From the NCBI GenBank assembly GCA_022773945.1, contig JALFNS010000048.1:43688-107687 (forward strand): DNA of 64,000 bases. The letters are read 5' to 3'. This document shows, piece after piece, positions 8,927 to 16,284 of this stretch (positions are counted from its first letter, which is position 1; the number at the start of each line of letters is the position of its first letter). The translations under genes were made by a program, and so were the position numbers. The notes below the pieces were generated by a model. That model did not search any database. It saw only the letters and a list, made by a program, of their open reading frames with translations, and was not told where the DNA came from. Source of the stretch: Clostridiales bacterium. Lineage in GTDB: Bacteria > Bacillota > Clostridia > Peptostreptococcales > Anaerovoracaceae.

Positions 8927-8994
8927 AAAAAACCACTAAATTCTGTGTCTGCAGCTTCCATTGCTGAGAAATACATCATTTTTAGTGGTTTTTT
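8927..8994. repeat. Long inverted repeat with 40-base loop
   Basis: AAAAAACCACTAAA at 8927-8940 is the exact reverse complement of TTTAGTGGTTTTTT at 8981-8994. The T-rich ends would let it act as a terminator on either strand, for instance for the DUF364 operon on the minus strand. A related TTTAGTGGT copy is at about 8898-8906. Confidence 0.6.
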
Positions 8995-9028
8995 GAACGT
9001 TTTTGTCTCAAAAATCCCCCAATCCGGT

Positions 9029-9040
9029 CGGACCGGTCCG
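9029..9040. repeat. Perfect 12-bp GC-rich palindrome
   Basis: CGGACCGGTCCG is a perfect palindrome between the DUF364 gene and the T-rich inverted repeat. It could be a protein-binding site or part of a termination structure. Confidence 0.4.
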
Positions 9041-9075
9041 GGCTGTTAAGATACGTACACTCCTGCTATATTGCC

Positions 9076-9837
9076 TCACGACTTATCCGTTTTTATCGCT
9101 CTCACCTTCTGGCCGGTGGCGAAGATGGACATGTGGTCCTGATCCAGGGCGGCCTCGAAAGCGGCATCCGGATCGGTTATGACTGTGCCTGCCAGCTCGA
9201 CGGCGCCGTGCTCCATGAGGATTTCCGAGAGTGTGGTTGTCGGTCCCACGAAGATTCCCCGGGTATTGGAGGTGCTGCGGCAGAGCTCCAGCAGGTGGGC
9301 TGCCGTGTTGTTGGCCAGGGTGGCCCCTGTCATGAATACGAAGTCCCTGCCGGGGATGATCTCATCGCACATCTCTGCGGGATAATCACCGGGCTGAGGC
9401 CTTTTCTCCAGAACCGCTACCTCGGCGGCATCCTTCATGAAGGATTCAAGGCCGCAGAAGTGACCGACGAAGGCAACATTTTTGCCGGTCGCCTGTATGC
9501 CGTACTCCACGAAGGAGTTTGTCGTTCTGTCGACGGTGAGAATGCCGGCGTCCTCAAGCTCCGCCAGGCGTTCGAACTGGTTGTAATAGGTGTTGATTGC
9601 CGCCATGGCTATGCCCTGCTCCACGGGTACCGGGCTGTCTATAAGCTCAGCCAGGTCGCGCAGGGACCTGCCTTCATGCTTTTCGTAGCGGCCCGTTTCG
9701 TGGGCTTCATCATAGACCGAGGCTGCACCGCAGCCGCAGGAGGCCTTCACCACTATCCAGTACTCTCCCACAGCTATTCCGTCCGCGATGATATCATCGG
9801 GTATTCTCTCCATAAGTTCTCTGTATAATCCGTCCAT
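9076..9837 (-). CDS. DUF364/DUF4213 putative metal-chelation protein
   Basis: A 253-residue soluble protein of the DUF4213-DUF364 family. The N-terminal part (about 1-90) includes KASCGCGAASVYDEA. The C-terminal Rossmann-like part contains VAFVGHFCGLESF, DFVFMTGATLANNTAAHLLE and TRGIFVGPTTTLSEILMEHG, the segment typical of DUF364. The family is described as a putative heavy-metal chelator; its biochemistry is not established. Its ATG directly follows the TAA of the MobB-FdhD fusion, and it is the last gene of the AOR operon, so a role in handling Mo/W is plausible but inferred. Confidence 0.8.
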   Translation of the reverse strand: MDGLYRELMERIPDDIIADGIAVGEYWIVVKASCGCGAASVYDEAHETGRYEKHEGRSLRDLAELIDSPVPVEQGIAMAAINTYYNQFERLAELEDAGILTVDRTTNSFVEYGIQATGKNVAFVGHFCGLESFMKDAAEVAVLEKRPQPGDYPAEMCDEIIPGRDFVFMTGATLANNTAAHLLELCRSTSNTRGIFVGPTTTLSEILMEHGAVELAGTVITDPDAAFEAALDQDHMSIFATGQKVRAIKTDKS

Positions 9838-11115
9838 TTAATTCTCCTGTCCATCTGTGAATACGCATATGCTGTCCGGTTTGGCGTGGCCGATAAGGGT
9901 CAGCCCTTCAGCTCCGGCAAGCTCGACCGCCCTGCCGGAGACGGTGCCTTTGCCTATCATCACCGGTATGCCGGCACGTATTACCTTCTTAACCATCTCA
10001 CGGCTGACTCTGCCGCTGGTGAAGAGAATGCACTTCCGAAGGTCAAGGCCCTGTCTCATTGCCCAGCCGACAGCCTTGTCGATGGCGCTGTGACGACCTA
10101 TGTCCTCACAGCGGAAGAGAATCTCCAGGTCCTCTCCACGTCCGACTGCCAGGCGGCAGTTGTGCGCCGCCATCGTCTCCCTGCGCAAAGGCATTATGTT
10201 CTCGAAGCCCCTTGCCAGGGTGAATATCCATTCCTTACGCCACTCTATGGGAGTAACAGGAGAAAGACCGAATTTGCCGGCGACAGGAGCGCCGAAGTCA
10301 CGCAGGTTCACGTGAGCTGCAGTGCCGTCATCCTCCACCGTCAGTGAAATTACATCATCAATGGAATCTATATAGCCTTCCGCCCTCAGCCATCCGAGAA
10401 CCAGCTCGGACATGTTCTGAGGTGTACACGGCACGGTTCCGCAGTGAATGCTGTTGATTTCTATGTCCAGGGAGTTTTCGAGAAGCATGAAATCGCTTCC
10501 CCCTTCACGGCTACCGTCTGCATTTATTCTGGTGTAACCGTTGTCCTCCACGAGAGCCGGCTCTCCGGCGGCGTCCCTGATGCCTCGCTCGGCAGCGCCG
10601 AAGCCTTTCTCGTATGCGGCTTCTATAATGTCCACCAGCTTCTCAACATCGGTTACGGAGTTTACCACCGGGAGTCCGCGAAACTCGCTGATTTCATTGG
10701 AAATCACGCCGCTGCAGGCGACGGTCAGCTCGTTGACCTGCTCCTCCAGGCTCACATCCTTGCCCTCTCCCGGATACACGGCGGTTCGGCCCGTCACCAC
10801 ATTGGGGCAGTTGAGATCCACGTGACTCTCGATTACAACCCAGTCGTTGTCGTAGTGTTTGAGAATTTCACGGAGATTCATTTTGCTCCCGTACATTATA
10901 TTCGTCTCGTCATGACAGCGGGCGGTAACCGGATCCGCCCCGGCTCTCTTGTGCTTGCCCGTGTCCGCATTGTCGGAGTCCATAGTAAACCCGTCGATAT
11001 GTATTCCTTTGACGGAGCCTACGGAATAGCCTCTCCTGACAAGCTCCGCGATTATATTGGTGACCGTGGTGGTCTTGCCTGTCTTCTTTCTTCCCTGAAC
11101 GTTTACTATCTTCAT
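9838..11115 (-). CDS. MobB-FdhD fusion, molybdenum/tungsten cofactor maturation
   Basis: A 425-residue two-domain protein. Residues about 1-170 are MobB-like: the P-loop GRKKTGKTTTVTNII, then VGSVKGIHIDGFTMD and a DWVVIESH strand, as in GTP-binding proteins that help build dinucleotide cofactor. Residues about 200-425 are FdhD-like: LLENSLDIEIN, the MSELVLGWLRAEGYI helix, the signature CEDIGRHSAIDKAVG, and LFTSGRVSREMVKK with GIPVMIGKGTVSGRAVELA. FdhD normally delivers sulfur to bis-MGD enzymes using a CxxC cysteine. No CxxC is visible in the FdhD half, so it may carry cofactor without sulfur transfer. It begins one base after the 58-residue gene. Confidence 0.85.
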   Translation of the reverse strand: MKIVNVQGRKKTGKTTTVTNIIAELVRRGYSVGSVKGIHIDGFTMDSDNADTGKHKRAGADPVTARCHDETNIMYGSKMNLREILKHYDNDWVVIESHVDLNCPNVVTGRTAVYPGEGKDVSLEEQVNELTVACSGVISNEISEFRGLPVVNSVTDVEKLVDIIEAAYEKGFGAAERGIRDAAGEPALVEDNGYTRINADGSREGGSDFMLLENSLDIEINSIHCGTVPCTPQNMSELVLGWLRAEGYIDSIDDVISLTVEDDGTAAHVNLRDFGAPVAGKFGLSPVTPIEWRKEWIFTLARGFENIMPLRRETMAAHNCRLAVGRGEDLEILFRCEDIGRHSAIDKAVGWAMRQGLDLRKCILFTSGRVSREMVKKVIRAGIPVMIGKGTVSGRAVELAGAEGLTLIGHAKPDSICVFTDGQEN

Positions 11116-11116
11116 G

Positions 11117-11293
11117 CTATTTTTTCTTAATCGTTACGGTGATATCCTTATCTTCTTCGTAGCCTTTGAGCGCCTCCATCATGCCGATGATCGAATTGCC
11201 CACAAGCTCCTTGACGAAAGGAAGCATGTCAAGCTCCTTGTCTCCGATTTTAACTTCCAGCTCGTAACTCATATCTCTGTCTGCGTGTGCCAT
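11117..11293 (-). CDS. 58-residue uncharacterised protein in the AOR operon
   Basis: A short frame missed by length cut-offs but convincing: ATG at 11291-11293 is preceded by AAGGAGTAGAATA, and the TAG is one base before the next ATG. The product starts MAHADRDMSYELEVKIGDK and ends with DITVTIKKK; it has a beta-alpha-beta-like pattern with the acidic segment GYEEDKD. I do not recognise a family. Its tight placement between the E1-like and MobB-FdhD genes suggests a role in cofactor assembly or as a small AOR partner. Confidence 0.75.
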   Translation of the reverse strand: MAHADRDMSYELEVKIGDKELDMLPFVKELVGNSIIGMMEALKGYEEDKDITVTIKKK

Positions 11294-11311
11294 TATTCTA
11301 CTCCTTATTTC

Positions 11312-11983
11312 CTAAAAATCAACTACCTCGAAATCCCAGCCGAGAAGGTCGAAGGTCATAATCGCGCCCTCGCGCACCTCACGTCCCAGGAGAACTTTCA
11401 CCGCCTCCGCCGCTTCTATGGCCGATGCCACCGCCGGCGTGAAGGAGGAATTGCTCGGCTTCGTCTCCGAAGCCTCCCAGCCTTCATATATATCGTGCAA
11501 AAGCCTGCTGCCCGGCCGCACCACGGCAACTTCTCCACACCAGGCTTCTATGGCTCCGTGGATGAGGGTGAGGTTTTCCTCCTCACATGCGTCCTCCAGC
11601 GCCAGTCTGGCGGAAACGTTGTCCAGTGCATCCACAACAAGGTCGTGTCCCCGTATAAGGTCGGCCGCATTGTCAGAATCGAGCATGGCCTGAATCGAAA
11701 CAACCTCCACATCAGGATTTATGCTCTTCATCTGGAGTCCGGCCTCTACGGATTTTGCATGTCCTATGTTATCACAGTTTGCCAGCACCTGGCGATTGAG
11801 ATTTGTCTCGTCGAATACGTCTCCGTCAATGGCGGTGATGTGTCCCACTCCCATACGGGCCAGGTTCTCGATGACGCCTCCGCCCAGACCTCCGCAACCT
11901 GCAACGCAGACACGGGCGGCGAAAAGCATCTGCTGCTCCTTCTCGCTAATGGTGCCTATGTTTCTGATGTATCTCTCTTTCAT
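11312..11983 (-). CDS. ThiF/MoeB/HesA-family E1-like adenylyltransferase
   Basis: A 223-residue cytosolic enzyme with the E1 fold: nucleotide motif GCGGLGGGVIENLARMGVG (about 29-47), acidic IDGDVFDETNLNRQ with the catalytic Arg region, and the DALDNVSARLALEDAC switch. It would adenylate the C-terminal Gly of the MoaD-like protein encoded 6 bases upstream, preparing it for thiocarboxylation. The two CxxC zinc pairs of E. coli MoeB are not present, and the protein is shorter, so it belongs to the compact MoeB/ThiF branch found beside AOR genes. Neighbours make Moco/Tuco synthesis more likely than thiamine. Confidence 0.88.
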   Translation of the reverse strand: MKERYIRNIGTISEKEQQMLFAARVCVAGCGGLGGGVIENLARMGVGHITAIDGDVFDETNLNRQVLANCDNIGHAKSVEAGLQMKSINPDVEVVSIQAMLDSDNAADLIRGHDLVVDALDNVSARLALEDACEEENLTLIHGAIEAWCGEVAVVRPGSRLLHDIYEGWEASETKPSNSSFTPAVASAIEAAEAVKVLLGREVREGAIMTFDLLGWDFEVVDF

Positions 11984-11989
11984 GGCGAA

Positions 11990-12226
11990 TCAGCCTCCGT
12001 AGACTTTGCTGAAAGCCTTCATGTAGTCCCCGTCGTGGAGCTCCGTGTGTATGTCAACCCTCAGGCTGTTGACGGACACGAATCCCAGCGTCCTGTTGTC
12101 TCTGTAGTCTATGCCCAGGCTCATGAGCGCATCGTGGCATGTGCTGCCCTCAGGAAGCTCCAGGACTCTCTCTTCGGCTCCGTACTTTTTCTTCATGGTG
12201 CCGCGCATGGCTAATGTTATCTTCAT
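11990..12226 (-). CDS. moaD: MoaD/ThiS-like sulfur carrier protein
   Basis: A 78-residue ubiquitin-like protein starting MKITLAMRGTMKKKYG and ending VYGG, the C-terminal Gly-Gly that receives sulfur in MoaD. In the pathway the thiocarboxylate feeds the MPT dithiolene that binds Mo or W. I chose the ATG at 12226 because AAAGGAATATAT precedes it; the longer reading to 12295 merely translates the hairpin at 12253-12285. It is located between AOR and its predicted E1 enzyme, which is the usual layout in AOR loci. Confidence 0.88.
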   Translation of the reverse strand: MKITLAMRGTMKKKYGAEERVLELPEGSTCHDALMSLGIDYRDNRTLGFVSVNSLRVDIHTELHDGDYMKAFSKVYGG

Positions 12227-12252
12227 ATATATTCCTTTCTTTTCGGTAACAA

Positions 12253-12285
12253 ATAAAGTGACAGGGTTTCCCTCTGCCACTTTAT
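12253..12285 (-). promoter_or_regulatory. Intra-operon hairpin between AOR and moaD
   Basis: On the minus strand ATAAAGTGGCAGAGGG pairs with CCCTGTCACTTTAT around a 3-base loop, with one mismatch and one bulge. A U-rich but interrupted tract follows. It may be a partial terminator or a processing/stability element that lowers moaD output relative to AOR. Confidence 0.55.
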
Positions 12286-12305
12286 TATACAACATTTCAT
12301 TAATA

Positions 12306-14135
12306 TCAGAGAAGTGTTCTGATCAGCTCGTAAGGCAATGTGCCGTCCTTGTTCCAGCCCATGATCTCGTAGTACTGGTCCAACATGTCCTCGAAGGCTG
12401 CAGGCGGAATAACCTGTCCTGCTGCAGGTCCCTTGGTGAGCTTGTCTCTGACAACTCTCTCAGGAACCGTATCGTGTCTTCTGTCGAATCCTTCTCTCTG
12501 GTTGAAGGCTCTGCCGATGTTGAGAACTCTTCTGCCGACTTCTCCCATCTCTTCTTCTGTCCACTCTCTGCCTGTAATCAGGGTCAGCAGCTCCGCCATG
12601 ATCGGATAGTCAACTGTTCCCCACAGGTCGCAAAGGCAGCAGCTGAACTTGATGGCATTGAACTCTCCCAGATTGTAGACGATCTGGCCTTTGCCCTCCG
12701 ATGTGTACGGAGGTACTGATGCTGCGAATACCTCTTCGTTAGGAGCGTATGCTCTCATGTGGCATGCGCCTCTGTCGGATACGGCATAGGACATAGCCAT
12801 TCCCCAGGAGCCGCGCGGCTCGTACTGAGGATACTCGAGTCCCTTAACCTGCATCGCTATATCGAAACCGCCGTACTTCTCGGCAGCGTATTTAACGCCG
12901 TTTGCCAGATCCGCATAGAAGCCTTCCTCTCTTCTGGAGAGCTTCTCAACATACTCGCACATCTTGTCCGCTTCGCCCCAGTGGATTCCGAAGTCGTAGC
13001 GTCCCGTCTCGGTCATTTCCATTGCCCATACGAGTGTATCTCCCGTGGAGATGGTGTCAACGCCCATGTTGTCGCAAACCTGATTGAACTTGACGATTTT
13101 AGTCGGGTCGGTGTTGCCTGCATTAGGTCCGGCTACAGCTGTTGTCTCGTACTCAGGTCCTTCGCAGATGGCATCACCGATCTTGATGAAGTTACCGCAT
13201 CCCAGTCCGCAGCTTCCGCAGCCTCTCTTGCCTTCTCTGTACGGCAGCACGGCAGCGTCATTGTACTGCTCCCAGTTGTCGTCCGTTGTATCGGAGAAGT
13301 TCTTGTAAGGCATGATTCCGCCTTCCTGACATCCCTCCAGGAATGCGTATGTACCTACATCGAATACGAATTCGTTCTCTTCATCCAGGCAGCTTTCGTG
13401 GAGTATCTCCAGAATTCTGTCCGTAGTCTTCTCTATGTTCGGAACCTTGACTCCCTTAGTTCCTCTGATCATGACCGCCTTGATCTTCTTCGAGCCCATT
13501 ACGGCGCCGATGCCTCCGCGGCCGGCCTGTCTGTAGTAGTCCGAGTTGATGCAGGCCATGTTGGAGAGGTTCTCACCTGCAGGTCCGATGGAGAGGCAGG
13601 AGAACTCTCTGCCGTACTCGTCGATGAGCTCGGCCTCGGTATCGTGGGAGCCTTTGCCCCAGAATCTGTCAGCTCTGCAGAACTCGATTCTGTCATCATC
13701 GATTACAATGTATCCCGGCTCTGAGAGCTGTCCCTCGAAGACGATCATGTCATATCCGGCGAATTTGATTCTGATGCCTGCGTGTCCGCCGATGGAGCAG
13801 TCGTTCATAGTTCCCGTAGCCGGCGACTTGGCCGCAACGGAGAGCTTGCCCGAGCACGGAATCGGTGTTCCCGACATAGGTCCTGTGGTCAGGTAGAGGT
13901 TGTTCTCCGGTCCCAGAGGGTCGATTCCCGGTGCCAGTTCCTCATACATGTATCTGATTACCAGACCCTTGGAGCCTACGTATTTCTCCGCAAAATCCAT
14001 TCTCAAAGGCTCAACGGTTGCTTCCTTCTTCGTAAGGTTGATTCTCAGAACCGCATTCTGATATGCGCTCATGACAGTCTGCTTCGGATCGGCAGCCTGC
14101 TTCTCGTATTTGTCCTTTAATATCTTTGCTTTCAT
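12306..14135 (-). CDS. aor: Tungsten-type aldehyde ferredoxin oxidoreductase (AOR) large subunit
   Basis: A 609-residue enzyme of the AOR family, close to the usual length of about 600. AOR enzymes oxidise aldehydes to acids, or run in reverse, on a bis-pterin tungsten centre with one 4Fe-4S cluster. Cluster ligands are visible as CGSCGLGC (Cys 306, 309, 313) and a later Cys in KFSCCLCDLWG (about 498-501). The pterin-binding segments GPMSGTPIPCSGK and GRGGIGAVMGSKKIKAV are conserved. It follows a strong AGGAGG site and the 4-cluster ferredoxin gene, and lies downstream of a Moco/Tuco-type riboswitch. Tungsten rather than molybdenum is inferred from family membership. Confidence 0.95.
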   Translation of the reverse strand: MKAKILKDKYEKQAADPKQTVMSAYQNAVLRINLTKKEATVEPLRMDFAEKYVGSKGLVIRYMYEELAPGIDPLGPENNLYLTTGPMSGTPIPCSGKLSVAAKSPATGTMNDCSIGGHAGIRIKFAGYDMIVFEGQLSEPGYIVIDDDRIEFCRADRFWGKGSHDTEAELIDEYGREFSCLSIGPAGENLSNMACINSDYYRQAGRGGIGAVMGSKKIKAVMIRGTKGVKVPNIEKTTDRILEILHESCLDEENEFVFDVGTYAFLEGCQEGGIMPYKNFSDTTDDNWEQYNDAAVLPYREGKRGCGSCGLGCGNFIKIGDAICEGPEYETTAVAGPNAGNTDPTKIVKFNQVCDNMGVDTISTGDTLVWAMEMTETGRYDFGIHWGEADKMCEYVEKLSRREEGFYADLANGVKYAAEKYGGFDIAMQVKGLEYPQYEPRGSWGMAMSYAVSDRGACHMRAYAPNEEVFAASVPPYTSEGKGQIVYNLGEFNAIKFSCCLCDLWGTVDYPIMAELLTLITGREWTEEEMGEVGRRVLNIGRAFNQREGFDRRHDTVPERVVRDKLTKGPAAGQVIPPAAFEDMLDQYYEIMGWNKDGTLPYELIRTLL

Positions 14136-14150
14136 GAGAGTCCTCCTTTC

Positions 14151-14537
14151 TTATTCGAATGTCAGAGCATTATGCGGACAGGTCTTGACACAGTTCGGGT
14201 CACCCTTACAGGTGTCACAGATGTACGCGATATCGTCTCTGAGTCTTACAACGTGCTTAGGACATGCATCTGCGCATAATCCGCATCCGATGCACTTGTC
14301 CGCATCCACTTCTATATAATCGCCCATCTTAATGGCATCAGCCGGGCAGGCTTTGGCACATCTGCCGCAGAGAATGCAGTAGCTGTCGTCATACTTGAGC
14401 TCTCCTCTGTCATAGTAGGACTCTATGAAGATTCTGGCCTTTGACGGGATGTACTCCCCTTCCTTGTAGGCAGAACACACCTGAGAGCAGAGCTGGCAGC
14501 CAATGCAAAGTTCTTTTTTGAATTTCAGTCTTTTCAT
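14151..14537 (-). CDS. AOR-associated polyferredoxin, electron-transfer subunit
   Basis: A 128-residue iron-sulfur protein with four Cys groups: CIGCQLCSQVC, CILCGRCAKACP, CIGCGLCADACP and CDTCKGDPNCVKTCP, enough for about four 4Fe-4S clusters. It resembles the AorB/BamC-type small subunit that carries electrons from AOR-family catalytic subunits to ferredoxin or another acceptor. It is the first gene after the riboswitch, with GGAAAGGAAG before the ATG, and is followed after 15 bases by the AOR gene. Confidence 0.9.
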   Translation of the reverse strand: MKRLKFKKELCIGCQLCSQVCSAYKEGEYIPSKARIFIESYYDRGELKYDDSYCILCGRCAKACPADAIKMGDYIEVDADKCIGCGLCADACPKHVVRLRDDIAYICDTCKGDPNCVKTCPHNALTFE

Positions 14538-14576
14538 TTGCTTGCTTCCTTTCCGATAATAACTCGACTTTTATTG

Positions 14577-14702
14577 CAAAAAAATAGCAAAGTAAACCTC
14601 CCCCTTCTCCGGGGTCAGTCTCCTTTGCACAATGGCAGGCGAGAAAATCGCTCTTCTCACCCTAACGTTCCCGCCGGCAGCTGGTGTCGGCGAAAATCGG
14701 AG
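14577..14702 (-). promoter_or_regulatory. Moco/Tuco-type riboswitch with terminator, upstream of ferredoxin-AOR operon
   Basis: On the minus strand an aptamer-like domain spans 14702 to 14620, closed by a P1 helix CTCC(14702 side)/GGAG (14620-14623). Inside are AGGGTGA and TCGCCTGCC blocks shared with the second copy at 31509-31592. Directly after P1, GCAAAG pairs with CTTTGC (14587-14628) around a CCCC/GGGG stem and is followed by seven U, an intrinsic terminator. The terminator strand starts at the last base of P1, so P1 and terminator compete. If ligand stabilises P1 this would be an ON switch, as expected for a cofactor-using enzyme. The class call rests on the P1/GGAG pattern and the AOR context; I could not run a covariance search. 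Confidence 0.72.
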
Positions 14703-14738
14703 TTGTTATAAAACAAATTTATTATTAATAGTAATAAA

Positions 14739-14768
14739 ATTATAACCCAGAAAATTAATCTCTGTCAA
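14739..14768 (-). promoter_or_regulatory. Sigma-A promoter of the AOR operon
   Basis: On the minus strand TTGACA (14763-14768) and TATAAT (14739-14744) are separated by 18 bases. It overlaps the 3' end of the lipoprotein gene and would start RNA about 30 bases before the aptamer. Confidence 0.85.
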
Positions 14769-15252
14769 TGACAAAATCTATTACATTGACCATCCTTATC
14801 CAGTAAGCGGAATCCGATTCCGGAATAATCACTCTGCACGGAGCCGACTCCGCGTCCAGCGGCTCCCCGTCTATTCCGAAGGCGAGGTATATATCGTGCT
14901 CTCTGACATAATCTCCGGTTAGCGGCACCTCATAATCGTCATCCCCGTGGAATACGACCTTGTCCACATCATCCTTCGTCAAGCCGTACTTCTCCAGTAT
15001 GGTCCCCAGCTCCGGCCCTGTCGCCTTCACATTGCCTATCTTGTCGCTGGTGCTGTGAGTCCTGAGTGTGCGGCAGTCCATGTTCTTAAGGTCGGCGATT
15101 GTCACAGTCTGCTCCTCTTCTTCTATACCGCCGAGGACGATTTCCTCTCCGGCATATGAGCTTATGTCTATGTCATCGGTGCCGCAGCCGCCCAGCGCCA
15201 GGCAGCACAGCGCCACCGCCAGAATCGCGGCAAATACAGTAAATTTCTTCAT
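14755..15252 (-). CDS. Lipoprotein with molybdopterin-binding (SUOX)-like domain
   Basis: A 165-residue exported lipoprotein: signal with LALGGC lipobox (Cys 23) followed by a single domain that follows the oxidoreductase molybdopterin-binding pattern, with TVTIADLKNM, GPELGTILEKYGL, VVFHGDDDYEVPL, DIYLAFGIDGEPLDAESAP and CRVIIPES then WIRMVNVIDF. Cys 60 (in NMDCRT) lies where these domains usually place the metal-ligand Cys, but such lone domains are often non-catalytic. It follows apbE without a gap, so it is probably part of an extracytoplasmic redox or cofactor unit with ApbE. It is far shorter than sulfite oxidases. Confidence 0.75.
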   Translation of the reverse strand: MKKFTVFAAILAVALCCLALGGCGTDDIDISSYAGEEIVLGGIEEEEQTVTIADLKNMDCRTLRTHSTSDKIGNVKATGPELGTILEKYGLTKDDVDKVVFHGDDDYEVPLTGDYVREHDIYLAFGIDGEPLDAESAPCRVIIPESDSAYWIRMVNVIDFVIDRD

Positions 15253-16275
15253 TTATTCCTCCACCGGGTTAAGCTTCATGCCATCAGTTTCAGTAACGTT
15301 ATCCTCTCTGTCAATAAAGAGAGCTTCTATATGTCTGTCCGGATACTTTTTCTGTATCTTCTCCACAAGAGTCCTTGCCCCGTCGGCACCCGCCATCAGA
15401 CAAGCTGTAGACAAGGCATCGCAAAAACCGGAATATCCTCTGTCTGCCACAATAGTGACCGCTTCCAAATCTGTATCAGCAGGGAAGCCGGTCTCAGGAT
15501 CCAGGATATGATGATACAGAACTCCGTCCTTCTCGAACTTTCTCTCATATATACCTGATGTGACGACGGTTTTATCACTTACGGACACCGAGCCTATTAT
15601 CTCAGTTCTGTCACTGTACGGCCGCTCAATTCCAATGGTGAAATCTTCTCCGTCAGCTCTGCTGCCTATGGCAACCACGTTTCCTCCCAGATTGACTATT
15701 CCGCTCTCAACTCCCTCTTTCTCAAGGTATTCTGTAACAAGATCTGCAATGTATCCCTTGGCTATTCCTCCCAGATCCATTTCACTGCCGTCCTTATTCA
15801 GCCTCACCCTGTTTCCCGACAAGTCGACCTGCCTGTAGTCAACGGTTTCTGCCGCCGCCCTGATATCAGTCTCGGACGGCACTTCAGGGTTTTCGGATTT
15901 AAAATCCCACAAATCGGTAAGCCGTCCTATTGTAATGTCGAAATCCCCTCCTGACAGTTCTCCGACTTCAAGTCCTGTGGCTATAGTCTCTGCGGTTATG
16001 TCGGATACTTTAACAGCCTTGCCACCTGAATCGTTGATTCTGTCAACATCGCTTCCCTCAACGGTTTTGCTCAGAAGCGCCTCGTTGTCGGCAATAACAC
16101 GGAAGCCTCCGGTGATAATCTCCTGTGCTTCATCCTCATCACATCCATAGAGTGTTATCTCACATACCGTATCCAGATACTCGTCGCTCCCTGTTACCGC
16201 TTCTTTATTACCGCATCCCGTCTGTGATATAATCAGAAGGGACAGCATTATTGTCAATACAATTTTCTTAAACAT
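15253..16275 (-). CDS. apbE: ApbE, FAD:protein FMN transferase (lipoprotein)
   Basis: A 340-residue ApbE-family lipoprotein (lipobox SQTGC, Cys 21). ApbE splits FAD and links FMN covalently to a Thr in target proteins, outside the membrane. Visible family motifs: SEMDLGGIAKGYIADLV, GIVNLGGNVVAIG, and the metal/catalytic HHILDPETGFPAD, then ALSTACLMAGAD. A likely substrate is encoded nearby: the 2238-residue surface protein (22280-28996) has the motif DSITGATLT. It shares a 9-base divergent junction with the NusG-II gene and is followed directly by the SUOX-like lipoprotein gene. Confidence 0.94.
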   Translation of the reverse strand: MFKKIVLTIMLSLLIISQTGCGNKEAVTGSDEYLDTVCEITLYGCDEDEAQEIITGGFRVIADNEALLSKTVEGSDVDRINDSGGKAVKVSDITAETIATGLEVGELSGGDFDITIGRLTDLWDFKSENPEVPSETDIRAAAETVDYRQVDLSGNRVRLNKDGSEMDLGGIAKGYIADLVTEYLEKEGVESGIVNLGGNVVAIGSRADGEDFTIGIERPYSDRTEIIGSVSVSDKTVVTSGIYERKFEKDGVLYHHILDPETGFPADTDLEAVTIVADRGYSGFCDALSTACLMAGADGARTLVEKIQKKYPDRHIEALFIDREDNVTETDGMKLNPVEE

Positions 16276-16284
16276 TACAACCTC

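Noticed and set aside
12236..12295. Longer start for the MoaD-like protein
   Set aside because: The extension translates a hairpin and has no homology; ATG 12226 has a ribosome site and matches MoaD length.
14577..14702. Cobalamin or FMN riboswitch
   Set aside because: No B12 box (GCCACTG) and no FMN core were found; downstream genes are Mo/W related.
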